From Microbacterium sp. LWH13-1.2 (GTDB taxonomy: Bacteria > Actinomycetota > Actinomycetes > Actinomycetales > Microbacteriaceae): DNA of 64,000 bases. This document shows positions 25,572 through 34,131 of the stretch, piece by piece. Every line of letters starts with the position of its first letter. The first letter of the stretch is position 1. The stretch spans positions 806,001 to 870,000 of the forward strand of contig NZ_CP151635.1 of NCBI RefSeq assembly GCF_038397735.1, written 5' to 3'. The translations under genes were made by a program, and so were the position numbers. A model generated the notes under the pieces. The model did no database searches. It was not told where the DNA came from and was given only the letters and a program-made list of their open reading frames with translations.

Positions 25572-26600
25572 TCAGCCTGCGGGCTCGAGCTGCACCACGA
25601 GGCCGCGGTGATCGCTGCCGGCGGCGTCGTCGATGACGACAGACCCGGTGGCGGTCCAGCTCGGGGACGCCATGACGTGGTCGATCGGAGTGCTGAGGAT
25701 CGCCGGAAGGGAGCTCGGCCAGGTGCCGCTGTAGCCGTTCCCGGTGCGTGTCGCGGCATCTCGGCAGTACCCCATGTCGCCGCCGTCGACACCGAGGCCG
25801 GCCATATGGTCGATCGTCGCGTTGAAGTCGCCGGCGAGGATGAAGTTCCCCTCGGGGCACTGATCGGCGATCCAGCGCAGATCGCTCTGCCACTGCGCCA
25901 TGTCCTCCATGCGGGGCGCGACGGCGTGCACGGCCACGATCGCGGGGCCGCCGGCGTTCCCGCCGACCGGCATCAGCACGACACTCGGCACGGAACCCGT
26001 GTTGCTCGTGCCGTCCTCCGAGGACTCGATGACCGAGTACTCGCCGAGATCGGGGGAGACGAGGACCGTCGTGTGCCAGGACTTCGGACCATCGACGACA
26101 TCCGGCTTGAACTGCACGTGGTGCACCCACATCGGGTGGTCCTGCTCGCGCAGCAGCACCGCGATCTGCTCGCCGACCTCCTCGGTTGTCTCCGGGAGCG
26201 CGACGATGTCGGCACCCCTATCGAGGATCTGCCCGGCGATCTCCTCGGCGGAGACCTCGTCGCCGGCCGTGTTCCACGTGAGAACGCGGATGCTGGAGTC
26301 CGTCGCGGCAGGAAGGGTGTCTCCACCGAACCCGCGCTGGAATCCGATGGCACCGGTCGCGCCGGCGCCGAGCAGGGCGACGATCAGGACGGATGCGGCG
26401 AAGCCACGCAGCGGCCTGGCGAGGAGGAGCAGCAGGGCGAGAGCTGCGACGACGAGGAACGCGGCGAGCACGACCCCACGAGCCGCGACGACCTGCGCGA
26501 ACGGATACGTCTGCTCGAGATGGAAGAACTGCGGCCACACCACCACAGCCGTCGCGATCGCGAACAGCACGGTGACGAGGATCCCCAGTAGTCGAAACAT
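25572..26600 (-). CDS. Membrane-anchored endonuclease/exonuclease/phosphatase-fold protein
   Basis: This 342-residue protein begins with three hydrophobic helices (about residues 4-20, 41-61 and 69-86), then an EEP domain: VLTWNTAGDEVS, ALPETTEEV (metal Glu), AGDFNATIDH and the final SDHRGLVV (catalytic Asp-His). The catalytic domain should be outside the membrane. It could be a phosphodiesterase, nuclease or lipid phosphatase; the fold does not say which. The start is ATG 26600, which has TAGGCT seven bases upstream. It ends 37 bases before the aminopeptidase start. Confidence 0.87.
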   Translation of the reverse strand: MFRLLGILVTVLFAIATAVVVWPQFFHLEQTYPFAQVVAARGVVLAAFLVVAALALLLLLARPLRGFAASVLIVALLGAGATGAIGFQRGFGGDTLPAATDSSIRVLTWNTAGDEVSAEEIAGQILDRGADIVALPETTEEVGEQIAVLLREQDHPMWVHHVQFKPDVVDGPKSWHTTVLVSPDLGEYSVIESSEDGTSNTGSVPSVVLMPVGGNAGGPAIVAVHAVAPRMEDMAQWQSDLRWIADQCPEGNFILAGDFNATIDHMAGLGVDGGDMGYCRDAATRTGNGYSGTWPSSLPAILSTPIDHVMASPSWTATGSVVIDDAAGSDHRGLVVQLEPAG

Positions 26601-26607
26601 CCCATCC

Positions 26608-26613
26608 AGCCTA
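26608..26613 (-). promoter_or_regulatory. -10 box TAGGCT for the EEP-fold gene
   Basis: On the minus strand TAGGCT-GGATGGG-ATG gives a seven-base spacer to the start. Confidence 0.6.
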
Positions 26614-26675
26614 GAAGGCGTCTCTGTGAAGTCCCTGCCGCGACGGGCTGCGCGTCCGGCATCGCCCGTCGTCGG

Positions 26676-26681
26676 TACGCT
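26676..26681 (+). promoter_or_regulatory. -10 box TACGCT for the PHP gene
   Basis: TACGCT-CGGAGG-ATG gives a six-base spacer, divergent from the EEP-fold promoter 62 bases away. Confidence 0.6.
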
Positions 26682-26687
26682 CGGAGG

Positions 26688-27563
26688 ATGGCCACCGCTC
26701 GTTCCCCTCGCTTCGCAGGTCCCGCCGACCTGCACATGCACTCCAACCAGTCCGACGGCACCGAGTCGCCGGCTGAGGTGGTGCGCCAGGCGCAGAGGTT
26801 CGGGGTGCGCACGATGGCACTGACCGATCATGATCGGACCACCGGGTGGGATGAAGCGGCGGCGACCACCGCTGAACTCGGAATGACGTTCATCCCCGGT
26901 ATGGAGCTGTCGGCGAAGCACGAGTGGCGCAGCGTCCACGTGCTCGGGTACCTCTTCGACCCGCTCGACGAAGCACTCAGGGCCGAGACCGACCGGATCC
27001 GCGGTGACCGGATCGGGCGCGCGGAGCGGATCGTCCGCAGCATCGGGCGTGACTACGACCTCAGCTGGGAGGACGTCCTCGCGCAGACCACCCTGGATGC
27101 GACCGTCGGACGCCCGCACATCGCCGATGCCCTGGTCGCGTGCGGCATCGTCAGAGACCGCACGGAGGCCTTCGACGGTATCCTGCACCCGCGCGAGGGC
27201 TACTACGAGCCTCACTACGCTCCCGACCCGCTCACGGCCGTGCGTCTGATCACGGATGCCGGGGGAGTCGCGATCATCGCGCACCCCGTCACGGTCGGTC
27301 GGGACCGGATGATGCCGGTTCCGTTCATCGAGAAGCTGATCGCCGCGGGCCTCGGCGGCTTCGAGATCGATCACCGCGAGAACACCGAATCCGGCAAGAA
27401 GACGTTGCGCGCGATCGTCGAGAAGCACGATCTGATCGTGACCGGCTCGAGCGACTATCACGGCACGGGCAAACCCAACCTGCCGGGGGAGAACACGACA
27501 TCGGACGAGATGGTGGCCCGGCTCATCGAACGGGCGACGGGTGCCGCGCCGCGCTACGCCTGA
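26688..27563 (+). CDS. PHP-domain phosphoesterase (RNase AM/TrpH-like)
   Basis: This 291-residue protein matches the YciV/TrpH-type PHP family: ADLHMHSNQSDGTESP, ALTDHDRTTGW, FIPGMELS, the late VAIIAHPVTVG and TGSSDYHGTGKP. Metal-binding His and Asp residues are all present, so it should be active. Known members are 3',5'-nucleotide phosphatases or 5'-to-3' RNases. Here it is next to a DEAD-box helicase on the opposite strand. Start ATG 26688 is leaderless-like. Confidence 0.9.
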   Translation: MATARSPRFAGPADLHMHSNQSDGTESPAEVVRQAQRFGVRTMALTDHDRTTGWDEAAATTAELGMTFIPGMELSAKHEWRSVHVLGYLFDPLDEALRAETDRIRGDRIGRAERIVRSIGRDYDLSWEDVLAQTTLDATVGRPHIADALVACGIVRDRTEAFDGILHPREGYYEPHYAPDPLTAVRLITDAGGVAIIAHPVTVGRDRMMPVPFIEKLIAAGLGGFEIDHRENTESGKKTLRAIVEKHDLIVTGSSDYHGTGKPNLPGENTTSDEMVARLIERATGAAPRYA

Positions 27564-27601
27564 TCACGAAGGGTGCAGTGCCGCGGTCTCGCGGAGACGA
27601 C

Positions 27602-27641
27602 AGAGGGGGCGGACGCCGCTGATGCGGCATCCGCCCCCTCT
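27602..27641. terminator. Bidirectional terminator after the PHP gene and second DEAD helicase
   Basis: AGAGGGGGCGGA (27602-27613) pairs exactly with TCCGCCCCCTCT (27630-27641) around an inner pairing region. It lies between two convergent stop codons. Confidence 0.85.
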
Positions 27642-27664
27642 GGGGTCGATCAGATCGAGGTGTG

Positions 27665-29188
27665 TCAGGCTCCGACGACCGGGGCTGCACCCGCGCCGCC
27701 CGAGCCGCCGCGGCGGCGGCGGCGACGGCGTGCCGGGGCGGGCTTGCCGTCGTGGTGCTCCTTGCCTGCGCCGTCGTGGGTGCCGGCGCCTTCGGCGCTG
27801 CGGTCACCCGACGGAGCGGACTGCGAGTCGCCGGACGCCGAGTCGCTGGTGCCCTCTGCGAACGTCGAACCCACCGGGTTCGAGCCTCCGCGGCGGCGGC
27901 GACGACGACGGGTGCCGCCCTCTTCCGTTCCTTCGGCGGCGGCGTCCGCTGCGCGCTCCGGCCGAGGCGCGCGCTCGGTCTTCACCGACTGCGTCTTCGG
28001 GGCCGAGATGAGGCGGCCCTTGGTGCCGGCCGGGATGTCGAGGTCCTCGAAGAGATGCGGGCTCGACGAGTAGGTCTCTACGGGCTCGGGCTGGCCGAAT
28101 TCGAGGGCTCGGTTGATGAGCGCCCACTTGTGCAGGTCCTCCCAGTCGACGAAGGTCACGGCGATGCCGGTCTTGCCCGCGCGGCCGGTACGACCGGCAC
28201 GGTGCAGATACGTCTTGTCCTCGTCAGGGATGGTGTGGTTGATCACGTGCGTGACGTCGTCGACATCGATGCCTCGGGCGGCGACGTCGGTCGCGACCAG
28301 CACATCGCGCTTACCCGCCTTGAAGGCGGCCATCGAGCGCTCGCGCTGGTCCTGGCCCATGTCGCCATGGACGCCGCCGACGTTGAAGCCGCGGTCGCCG
28401 AGCTCGTCGACGAGACGCTGCGCCGCACGCTTGGTGCGGGTGAAGATCACGGTCTTGCCACGGCCCTCGGCCTGCAGGATGCGGGCGATGATCTCGTCCT
28501 TGTCGAGCGAGTGGGCGCGGTAGACGAGGTGCTTGATGTTGGCCTGCGTGAGGCCCTCGTCGGGGTCGTTGGCCCGGATGTGGATCGGGTTCGACATGAA
28601 TCGGCGGGCGAGCGCGACGATCGGCCCGGGCATGGTCGCCGAGAAGAGCTGCGTGTGCCGCACGGCGGGGACGCGCTGGAAGATCTTCTCGATGTCGGCC
28701 AGGAAGCCGAGGTCGAGCATCTTGTCGGCCTCGTCGAGCACGACCTCGGTCGCGTTCGAGAGGTCGAGCAGGCGCTGGCCCGCGAGGTCGATGAGGCGAC
28801 CGGGCGTGCCGACGACGATCTGCGCTCCGGCCTTGAGCTGGTCGATCTGACCCTCATAGGCCTTGCCGCCGTAGATCGCGACGACGCTGGTCGAGCGGTT
28901 GCTGGTGAGCAGGTCGATGTCCTCGTACACCTGCACCGCGAGCTCGCGAGTGGGAACCACGATCAGCGCCTTGACGCCGTGCTCCGGGTTCAGACCCAGC
29001 CGCTGCACGACGGGGATGCCGAAGCCGAAGGTCTTTCCGGTTCCGGTCTTGGCCTGGCCGATGATGTCCTGGCCGGGAAGGCCGAGGGGGATGGTCTGCT
29101 CCTGGATCGGGAATGCGTCGACGATGCCTTTGGAGGCGAGTGCGTCGACGATGTCCTGATCGATTCCGAGATCAGCGAAGGTTGTCAA
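27665..29188 (-). CDS. DEAD-box RNA helicase (RhlE-like) with basic C-terminal tail
   Basis: This 507-residue helicase has the Q motif FPIQEQT, Walker A AKTGTGKT, PTRELAVQV, DEAD in VLDEADKMLDLGF, SAT, and the C-terminal-core motif HRAGRTGRAG. The last 110 residues are a basic, Arg-rich tail with RRRRRRGG runs, suited to RNA binding. The start is TTG at 29186-29188; I found no ATG or GTG nearby with better support. Synteny (next to a ferritin-like gene and the DUF3107 gene) recalls Rv3211. It is the second DEAD-box protein in the window. Confidence 0.93.
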   Translation of the reverse strand: MTTFADLGIDQDIVDALASKGIVDAFPIQEQTIPLGLPGQDIIGQAKTGTGKTFGFGIPVVQRLGLNPEHGVKALIVVPTRELAVQVYEDIDLLTSNRSTSVVAIYGGKAYEGQIDQLKAGAQIVVGTPGRLIDLAGQRLLDLSNATEVVLDEADKMLDLGFLADIEKIFQRVPAVRHTQLFSATMPGPIVALARRFMSNPIHIRANDPDEGLTQANIKHLVYRAHSLDKDEIIARILQAEGRGKTVIFTRTKRAAQRLVDELGDRGFNVGGVHGDMGQDQRERSMAAFKAGKRDVLVATDVAARGIDVDDVTHVINHTIPDEDKTYLHRAGRTGRAGKTGIAVTFVDWEDLHKWALINRALEFGQPEPVETYSSSPHLFEDLDIPAGTKGRLISAPKTQSVKTERAPRPERAADAAAEGTEEGGTRRRRRRRGGSNPVGSTFAEGTSDSASGDSQSAPSGDRSAEGAGTHDGAGKEHHDGKPAPARRRRRRRGGSGGAGAAPVVGA

Positions 29189-29343
29189 TGTTCAGATGCC
29201 TGTCCGGCGACCTGCGAGGATCGCCATGTTTCACGGATCCACGCCGTCTCATGTGCCACAGGCGCGGGCCCCGCTCCGACGGCGGGGACAGCACAAGCCT
29301 ACCCGAGGGGGTGGTCGCGCCCGGAAGTACCGCGTCTCCCGAG

Positions 29344-29349
29344 TATTGT
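29344..29349 (+). promoter_or_regulatory. -10 box TATTGT for the ferritin-like gene
   Basis: TATTGT-GAACCCC-GTG gives a seven-base spacer to GTG 29357 and helps to decide that start over the later ATG 29399. Confidence 0.55.
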
Positions 29350-29356
29350 GAACCCC

Positions 29357-30070
29357 GTGGTGAACTGGTTCTGGAAGCGTAGGACGCCCCGGCGCACGAT
29401 GACGTTGCGCAGTCGCGGGGAGCAGAGCGCATCGACGCGCGTCGACTTCGCCGAACTCGCCCCTGAGCTCACCCGATTCCTCGGACAGGCGGCGTATCTG
29501 CAGCTCGGCTACTTCGAGACGCTGACACGACTGATCAGAGCGACTCCGGAGCTGTCCGAGAAGGAGTCGCTGTCCCGTGCCGCGGGCGCGGCGCTGACGA
29601 AGCACAGGGCGATCGTCGATCTGATCGCCGAGCGCGGGGACGATCCCACGCAGCTGATGCTCCCGTTCCGGGAGAACCTCGATGCATTCCGCCGTAAGAC
29701 GATCGGCGCACGCCCGCGCGAGACCCTCCTGGCCGTCTACATCACGGCGGGGATGCTCGACGACTTCTACTTCGCGCTCGCATCGAGCTATGGGGAGACG
29801 GGCGAACGGGTGGCGGAGATCCTCAGCGAGGACGATGCTCGTCACGAGATCGTCGCCATCATCCAGGAGACGATCGACGGTGACGGCGAGTGGCGCTCGC
29901 TGCTCTCGATGTGGGCTCGTCGCCTGGTCGGCGACACGATCCTCGTCTGTCGTTCGGCTCTGCGTCAGCCCGAGCTCGCCGCCATGAGCGAGGACCGCGT
30001 CGAGCTGGTCTACACCGAGCTCATGGGAGCCCATGCCCGCCGCATGGATGCGATGGGTCTGGCCTCCTAG
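29357..30070 (+). CDS. Ferritin-like (tRNA hydroxylase-type) protein
   Basis: This 237-residue all-helical protein has the ferritin-like four-helix layout: LTRFLGQAAYLQLGYFETL, KHRAIVDLIAERGDD, and late EDDARHEIVAIIQETI. Glu and His residues in these helices could bind iron. Members of this superfamily include MiaE-type hydroxylases, but no substrate is evident. It recalls Rv3210c, which lies between the helicase and DUF3107 genes. Start GTG 29357 is leaderless-like, with a second GTG at 29360. Confidence 0.78.
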   Translation: MVNWFWKRRTPRRTMTLRSRGEQSASTRVDFAELAPELTRFLGQAAYLQLGYFETLTRLIRATPELSEKESLSRAAGAALTKHRAIVDLIAERGDDPTQLMLPFRENLDAFRRKTIGARPRETLLAVYITAGMLDDFYFALASSYGETGERVAEILSEDDARHEIVAIIQETIDGDGEWRSLLSMWARRLVGDTILVCRSALRQPELAAMSEDRVELVYTELMGAHARRMDAMGLAS

Positions 30071-30169
30071 AGCGCGACCGCTGCTCGCGCATCCGCTCGA
30101 GGCGACGCGTCAGGCGCCAGGCGTGATCACAGCCGAGGCTCCGGTCACGCCGAAGGAGATGCCGATCAG

Positions 30170-30195
30170 CTGATCGCTCGTGAGTGAGCGGTCAG
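30170..30195 (-). terminator. Weak hairpin between ferritin-like gene and small membrane gene
   Basis: CTGATCGCTC pairs with GAGCGGTCAG with one wobble and a six-base loop. It overlaps the stop codon of the minus-strand gene and has no U-run, so the terminator call is tentative. Confidence 0.4.
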
Positions 30196-30479
30196 ATGCC
30201 GAGCGCGGCCTTGGCCGTGGCGTCGGACCTGCGACGGAGAGCCACGATCGCAACGGTCAGCGCAGCGGCCACCGCGACCGAGCCCAGAACGCTGGCGAGC
30301 CAGAGCCAGACGCTGTCCTCGCCGACACCCAGCCACTGCAGCCCGGTGTAGACGACAGCGGCCAGAGCCGTGGCGATCGCGGGCGTCAGTGCGACTCCGC
30401 GCAGTTCTCGGCCACCGATCATGAAGTGGGCGGCGATGCCGAGCGCGCACGCCCCGATGAGTGCGAGAAGGATGTACAT
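30192..30479 (-). CDS. Small integral membrane protein
   Basis: This 95-residue protein has three hydrophobic segments: MYILLALIGACALGIAAHF at the N terminus, then VALTPAIATALAAVVYTGLQ and WLWLASVLGSVAVAAALTVAI, followed by a short basic tail. I do not recognise a motif. It lies 7 bases after the DUF3107 stop on the same strand with no visible Shine-Dalgarno sequence, so translation may be coupled. The function is unknown. The ORF could be extended upstream to 30581, but that overlaps DUF3107 coding. Confidence 0.65.
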   Translation of the reverse strand: MYILLALIGACALGIAAHFMIGGRELRGVALTPAIATALAAVVYTGLQWLGVGEDSVWLWLASVLGSVAVAAALTVAIVALRRRSDATAKAALGI

Positions 30480-30486
30480 CGCGGTG

Positions 30487-30711
30487 TCAGGCGAAGAAGC
30501 CGACGCGACGGGACTCCTCGGTGCCCAGCTCGATGTACGCCAGGTTCGCGGTGGGAACCAGGTACGAGTTCCCCTTGACATCGGAGAAGTTCAGGTGCGA
30601 GGTGTTCTGCTCGAGGGCCGAGGCGACCTGCGTGCGGACCTCGTCCGCGCTCGATGCGGTCTCGAAGCTGAGCTCGCGGCCGGTGTTGATGATGCCGATG
30701 CGGATTTCCAC
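30487..30711 (-). CDS. DUF3107 small protein (TB9.4-like)
   Basis: This 74-residue protein begins MEIRIGIINTGRELSFE and carries KGNSYLVPTANLAYIELGTEE, the conserved DUF3107 sequence. The M. tuberculosis homologue Rv3208A (TB9.4) is a recognised antigen of unknown function. The start is GTG at 30709-30711, with an ACAGGAGTACGC Shine-Dalgarno sequence. It is probably the first gene of a two-gene operon with the small membrane protein. Confidence 0.9.
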   Translation of the reverse strand: MEIRIGIINTGRELSFETASSADEVRTQVASALEQNTSHLNFSDVKGNSYLVPTANLAYIELGTEESRRVGFFA

Positions 30712-30884
30712 GCGTACTCCTGTTTTTCAGTCGACGATGCTGTGGTCGAATCGACCGCGGAGGTCGACGACTGCGCCCAACTCTACCGGGCGGCGACGCC
30801 CTCGGATCGGCCGAGCGGCCGGTTTCGCCTTGAGCGCACAGCACGTGCGGCACCGCCTCGGCCGATGATGTCCGTGCGCCCCAG

Positions 30885-30890
30885 TAGCGT
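30885..30890 (+). promoter_or_regulatory. -10 box TAGCGT for the AdnA-like gene
   Basis: TAGCGT-GGAGGAC-ATG gives a seven-base spacer to ATG 30898, favouring that start over ATG 30868. Confidence 0.6.
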
Positions 30891-30897
30891 GGAGGAC

Positions 30898-33800
30898 ATG
30901 ACAGAGGATGCCGCGCAGGACGCCGTGATCGGCGCTGACGTCACAGCATCCGGAGTCATCATCGGCGCACCGGGAACGGGCAAGACCCGCACCCTCACCG
31001 AGCGCGTCGTGCATCTGCTCGACTCCCGCGGGGTCCGCCCCGAAGAGCTCCTCGTGCTCACGCCCAGCAGGCAGGCCGCGACGGCTCTGCGCGACCGGAT
31101 CGGCGTGCGGATCGGTCAGGCGACTCCCGGCCCGCTGGCCCGCTCCCTCGGGTCGTTCGCCTTCCAGGTCGTTCGTGGAGCGATGGTCCGTGCAGGAGCC
31201 GAACCTCCGGCGCTGCTGACCGGCGCCGATCAGGATCGCATCATCGCCGAGCTGCTCGCGGGCGACGCCGAAGACGAGCACATCGCCTGGCCCGACGTGC
31301 TCAGCCCGTCGGTCCGTGCCTCGAAGGGGTTCCGGTCCGAGCTCCGGGCCTTCCTCGCGGAGTGCGTCGAGCTCGGCGCGCAGCCGTCAGACCTCCGTGC
31401 GGCCGGCGACCCGGCGTGGGCCGCCGTGGCCGACTTCTTCGTCGAATATCGGGCGGTTCTCGATCTGGCGCGATCCGCGCATCGGGACACCGCCGACCTG
31501 CTCGCCGAGGCCAGTGCGATCCTGCGCACGGCAGATGCAGCGGTCCTCGGCCCTCTCGCCCACCTCAGAGCCGTTCTGATCGACGACGCTCAGGAGCTCA
31601 CGCGGGGCGGCATCGCGGTGGTCGAGTCCCTCCGAGCGCGCGGTATCGCCGTTCTCGCGTTCGGTGATCCCGACATCTCGTCCGGGGCGTTCCGCGGGGC
31701 GAGCCCTGAGCTGTTCGCCCGCCTCGCGACCGGGCTCGGCGAGGTGCATGTGCTCGACGGTCCGCATCGGCAGGCCGCAGCACTCACGGCGCTGACACGG
31801 ACGGTCACGCAGGCGATCGGCGTATCCGGTCGTGTCGATCATCGACGTGCCCCGGTCCCTCCCGAGGCGGAGGAGCGGGGAGCGACAGCCGCCGTCAGCA
31901 CCTTCGTGGCGCCGTCGCCGCATGAGGAGCTCGATCGAATCGCGGGGGTGATGCGCGAGTGGCACCTGACGCACGATGTCCCGTGGGATCGCATGGCGGT
32001 CATCGCGCACGATACCCGCCAGGTGACCCAGCTCGAGACGGAGCTGGCGGCCCGTGAGATCCCGACGCGTGCCGCCGGAGTGCAGCGACCGCTCGGCAGC
32101 GAGTCGATCGTCCGCGACATCGTCGGCATCGTGAGGCTGGCCCTCACCGCACCCGACGAGCGCTCCTCACAGGATTGGGAGGAGTCGCTGCGCACGCCGT
32201 TCGGCGGGCTGGACGCCATCGGTCTGCGGCGTCTTCGGGCACGCCTGCGCCACATCGAGCTCGAGCACGGCGGCTCCACGCCCGCCCGAGAGCTGCTGCG
32301 TCAGGCGCTGACCTCGCCCGCGCATCTCGACCTGATCGACGCGCAGGAGTCCCGCAGGGCCGCGCGCTTCGCACAGACGGTCGCCGAGGTGTCCCATGGG
32401 GCCGCAGCGGGCGAGACGATCCACGACCTCCTCTGGCGGGTCTGGGATCAGTCCCGCGCGGTCGACGGGCGGAAGCTGCAGGTCGCCTGGCGCGAGATGT
32501 CGCTGCAGGCGAGCGGGTCGGAGACGGCGAGGGCGCTCGACGCCCTCGTGTCGCTGTTCGGTGCCGCGAAGCGGTTCGTCGAGCGAACGCCCAACGAGAA
32601 GCCGGAGGTGTTCGTCCGCGACATCCTCGACAGCGAGGTGCCGGAGGACTCCCTCTCGAGTCCCGATCGACCGGGACGGGTGACTCTGCTCACGCCCGCG
32701 ACGGCTCTCGGCACGGAGTTCGATGCGGTGGTGGTCGCGGGGGTTCAGGACGGCGTCTGGCCCAATGTGCGGCTCCGCGGAGGGATGCTGCAGACCTGGC
32801 GGCTCGCCGACGCGCTGTTTTCGGCCCGCACCGGAGCAGCCGAGCAGACGCCCGATGTGCTCGATCGACGGCGAGGTGCGCTGCACGACGAGCTGCGCCT
32901 CTTCGTGCGCGCGATCTCGCGGGCACGTCGACGACTCCTGATCACCGCCGTCGACGACGACGATATGACCCCGAGCCCGTTCTTCGCCTTCCTCCCGGTG
33001 CCCGATCCGCCCGAGAAGCATGCATCGGCCGAGCATCCCCTCACTCTGCGCGGCCTCGTCGCCCGCCACCGTCGCGTGCTGACATCGTCGACCTCCGCGC
33101 ACGCGCGAGAGCATGCGGCCTCCCAGCTGGCAGTGCTCGCGAACGAGCGCGTGCCCGGCGCGAATCCTGCCGAATGGTACGGCGTGACACCGCCGTCGAC
33201 CGATGCGCCTCTGCATGATCTCGCCGTCGAAGCCGCGCGGGTGTCGCCCTCGCGGATGGAGTCCTTCGAGGAGTGCGAGCTGAACTGGGCCGTATCCGCG
33301 CTCGGGGGCGACAGTGTGATGCCCCCTTCTGCAGGGATCGGAACGATCATCCACGAGGCGATGGAGCAGGTACCCGACGGTGAGCTGGAGCGCCTGCGCG
33401 ACGTCCTCGCCGAGCATTGGCCCGAGCTCGATTTCGAGACGGCGTGGATCGGGCGGAAGGAGCGCCGTCGGGCGGATCTCTATATCGATCGGCTGCACAG
33501 CTACCTCTCGGACGTCGCGGCCGACGGCGGCCGGGTGATCGCCGGTGAGGTCGAGTTCCGCTTCGCTGTCGACGTCCCCGAGGAGGCCACTGGGGTGCCG
33601 ACCGCGCGAGCGGTGAGCGCCGAGGGGGAATCCCACCCCCACGAGGCGATCGTGCACGGCTTCATCGACAGGGTCGAGGCGTACGCGCCAGGCGGTGGCG
33701 AGCATGCGAAGGCCCGAGGGCAGAAGTGGACCCGCATGGCAGACGCACAGAACGGAGAGCGCGTCGTGGTGGTCGATCTGAAGACGGGCAAGTACGAGCC

Positions 33801-34131
33801 CGAGAGCGAGCAGAAGGTCGCAGACCACGCCCAACTCGCGGCCTACCAGGTGGCCGTGCAGGAAGGACTCATCGAGGGAGCGGACCCGGCGGCGCTCGCT
33901 GGAGCTCGCCTCGTCCTGGTGGCGAAGACCCTCGCAGGCAGCGACTTCCGCGTCGCGCACCAGCACACTCTCGCCGGAGACGAGCGCGTGCACTTCCTCG
34001 GCCGGATCGCGGAGGCCGCTCGCGGCATGTCGGCGTCGAGCTTCACCGCACACGTCGAATCGCACTGCGCGGATACGCAGTGGCGAGTGCAGCCATGCCG
34101 GATCCACACGGTCGCCGCGGTGAGCGCATGA
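30898..34131 (+). CDS. adnA: AdnA-like helicase-nuclease subunit
   Basis: This protein of 1,077 residues has an N-terminal UvrD-like motor and a C-terminal RecB-like nuclease. Walker A is GAPGTGKT (K29). The Walker B region reads IDDAQE (D229-D230), where an active motor has DExQD, and motif V reads TALGTEFD instead of the usual HxxKGLEWD. The nuclease core looks intact: HGFIDR (D924) and VDLKTGK (D960, K962), preceded by GTIIHEAME. This matches subunit A of the mycobacterial AdnAB double-strand-break resection motor-nuclease. Its stop overlaps the next start (ATGA). Motor activity may be weak; nuclease activity is likely. Confidence 0.9.
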   Translation: MTEDAAQDAVIGADVTASGVIIGAPGTGKTRTLTERVVHLLDSRGVRPEELLVLTPSRQAATALRDRIGVRIGQATPGPLARSLGSFAFQVVRGAMVRAGAEPPALLTGADQDRIIAELLAGDAEDEHIAWPDVLSPSVRASKGFRSELRAFLAECVELGAQPSDLRAAGDPAWAAVADFFVEYRAVLDLARSAHRDTADLLAEASAILRTADAAVLGPLAHLRAVLIDDAQELTRGGIAVVESLRARGIAVLAFGDPDISSGAFRGASPELFARLATGLGEVHVLDGPHRQAAALTALTRTVTQAIGVSGRVDHRRAPVPPEAEERGATAAVSTFVAPSPHEELDRIAGVMREWHLTHDVPWDRMAVIAHDTRQVTQLETELAAREIPTRAAGVQRPLGSESIVRDIVGIVRLALTAPDERSSQDWEESLRTPFGGLDAIGLRRLRARLRHIELEHGGSTPARELLRQALTSPAHLDLIDAQESRRAARFAQTVAEVSHGAAAGETIHDLLWRVWDQSRAVDGRKLQVAWREMSLQASGSETARALDALVSLFGAAKRFVERTPNEKPEVFVRDILDSEVPEDSLSSPDRPGRVTLLTPATALGTEFDAVVVAGVQDGVWPNVRLRGGMLQTWRLADALFSARTGAAEQTPDVLDRRRGALHDELRLFVRAISRARRRLLITAVDDDDMTPSPFFAFLPVPDPPEKHASAEHPLTLRGLVARHRRVLTSSTSAHAREHAASQLAVLANERVPGANPAEWYGVTPPSTDAPLHDLAVEAARVSPSRMESFEECELNWAVSALGGDSVMPPSAGIGTIIHEAMEQVPDGELERLRDVLAEHWPELDFETAWIGRKERRRADLYIDRLHSYLSDVAADGGRVIAGEVEFRFAVDVPEEATGVPTARAVSAEGESHPHEAIVHGFIDRVEAYAPGGGEHAKARGQKWTRMADAQNGERVVVVDLKTGKYEPESEQKVADHAQLAAYQVAVQEGLIEGADPAALAGARLVLVAKTLAGSDFRVAHQHTLAGDERVHFLGRIAEAARGMSASSFTAHVESHCADTQWRVQPCRIHTVAAVSA

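Noticed and set aside
27662..29356. Plus-strand frame upstream of the ferritin-like gene, antisense to the DEAD helicase
   Set aside because: Only the segment from GTG 29357 is supported by family features and a -10 box; the rest is antisense to a clear helicase.
30071..30191. Short open minus-strand stretch reading SDQLIGISFGVTGASAVITP
   Set aside because: It is only about 25 codons, with no start codon or Shine-Dalgarno sequence.
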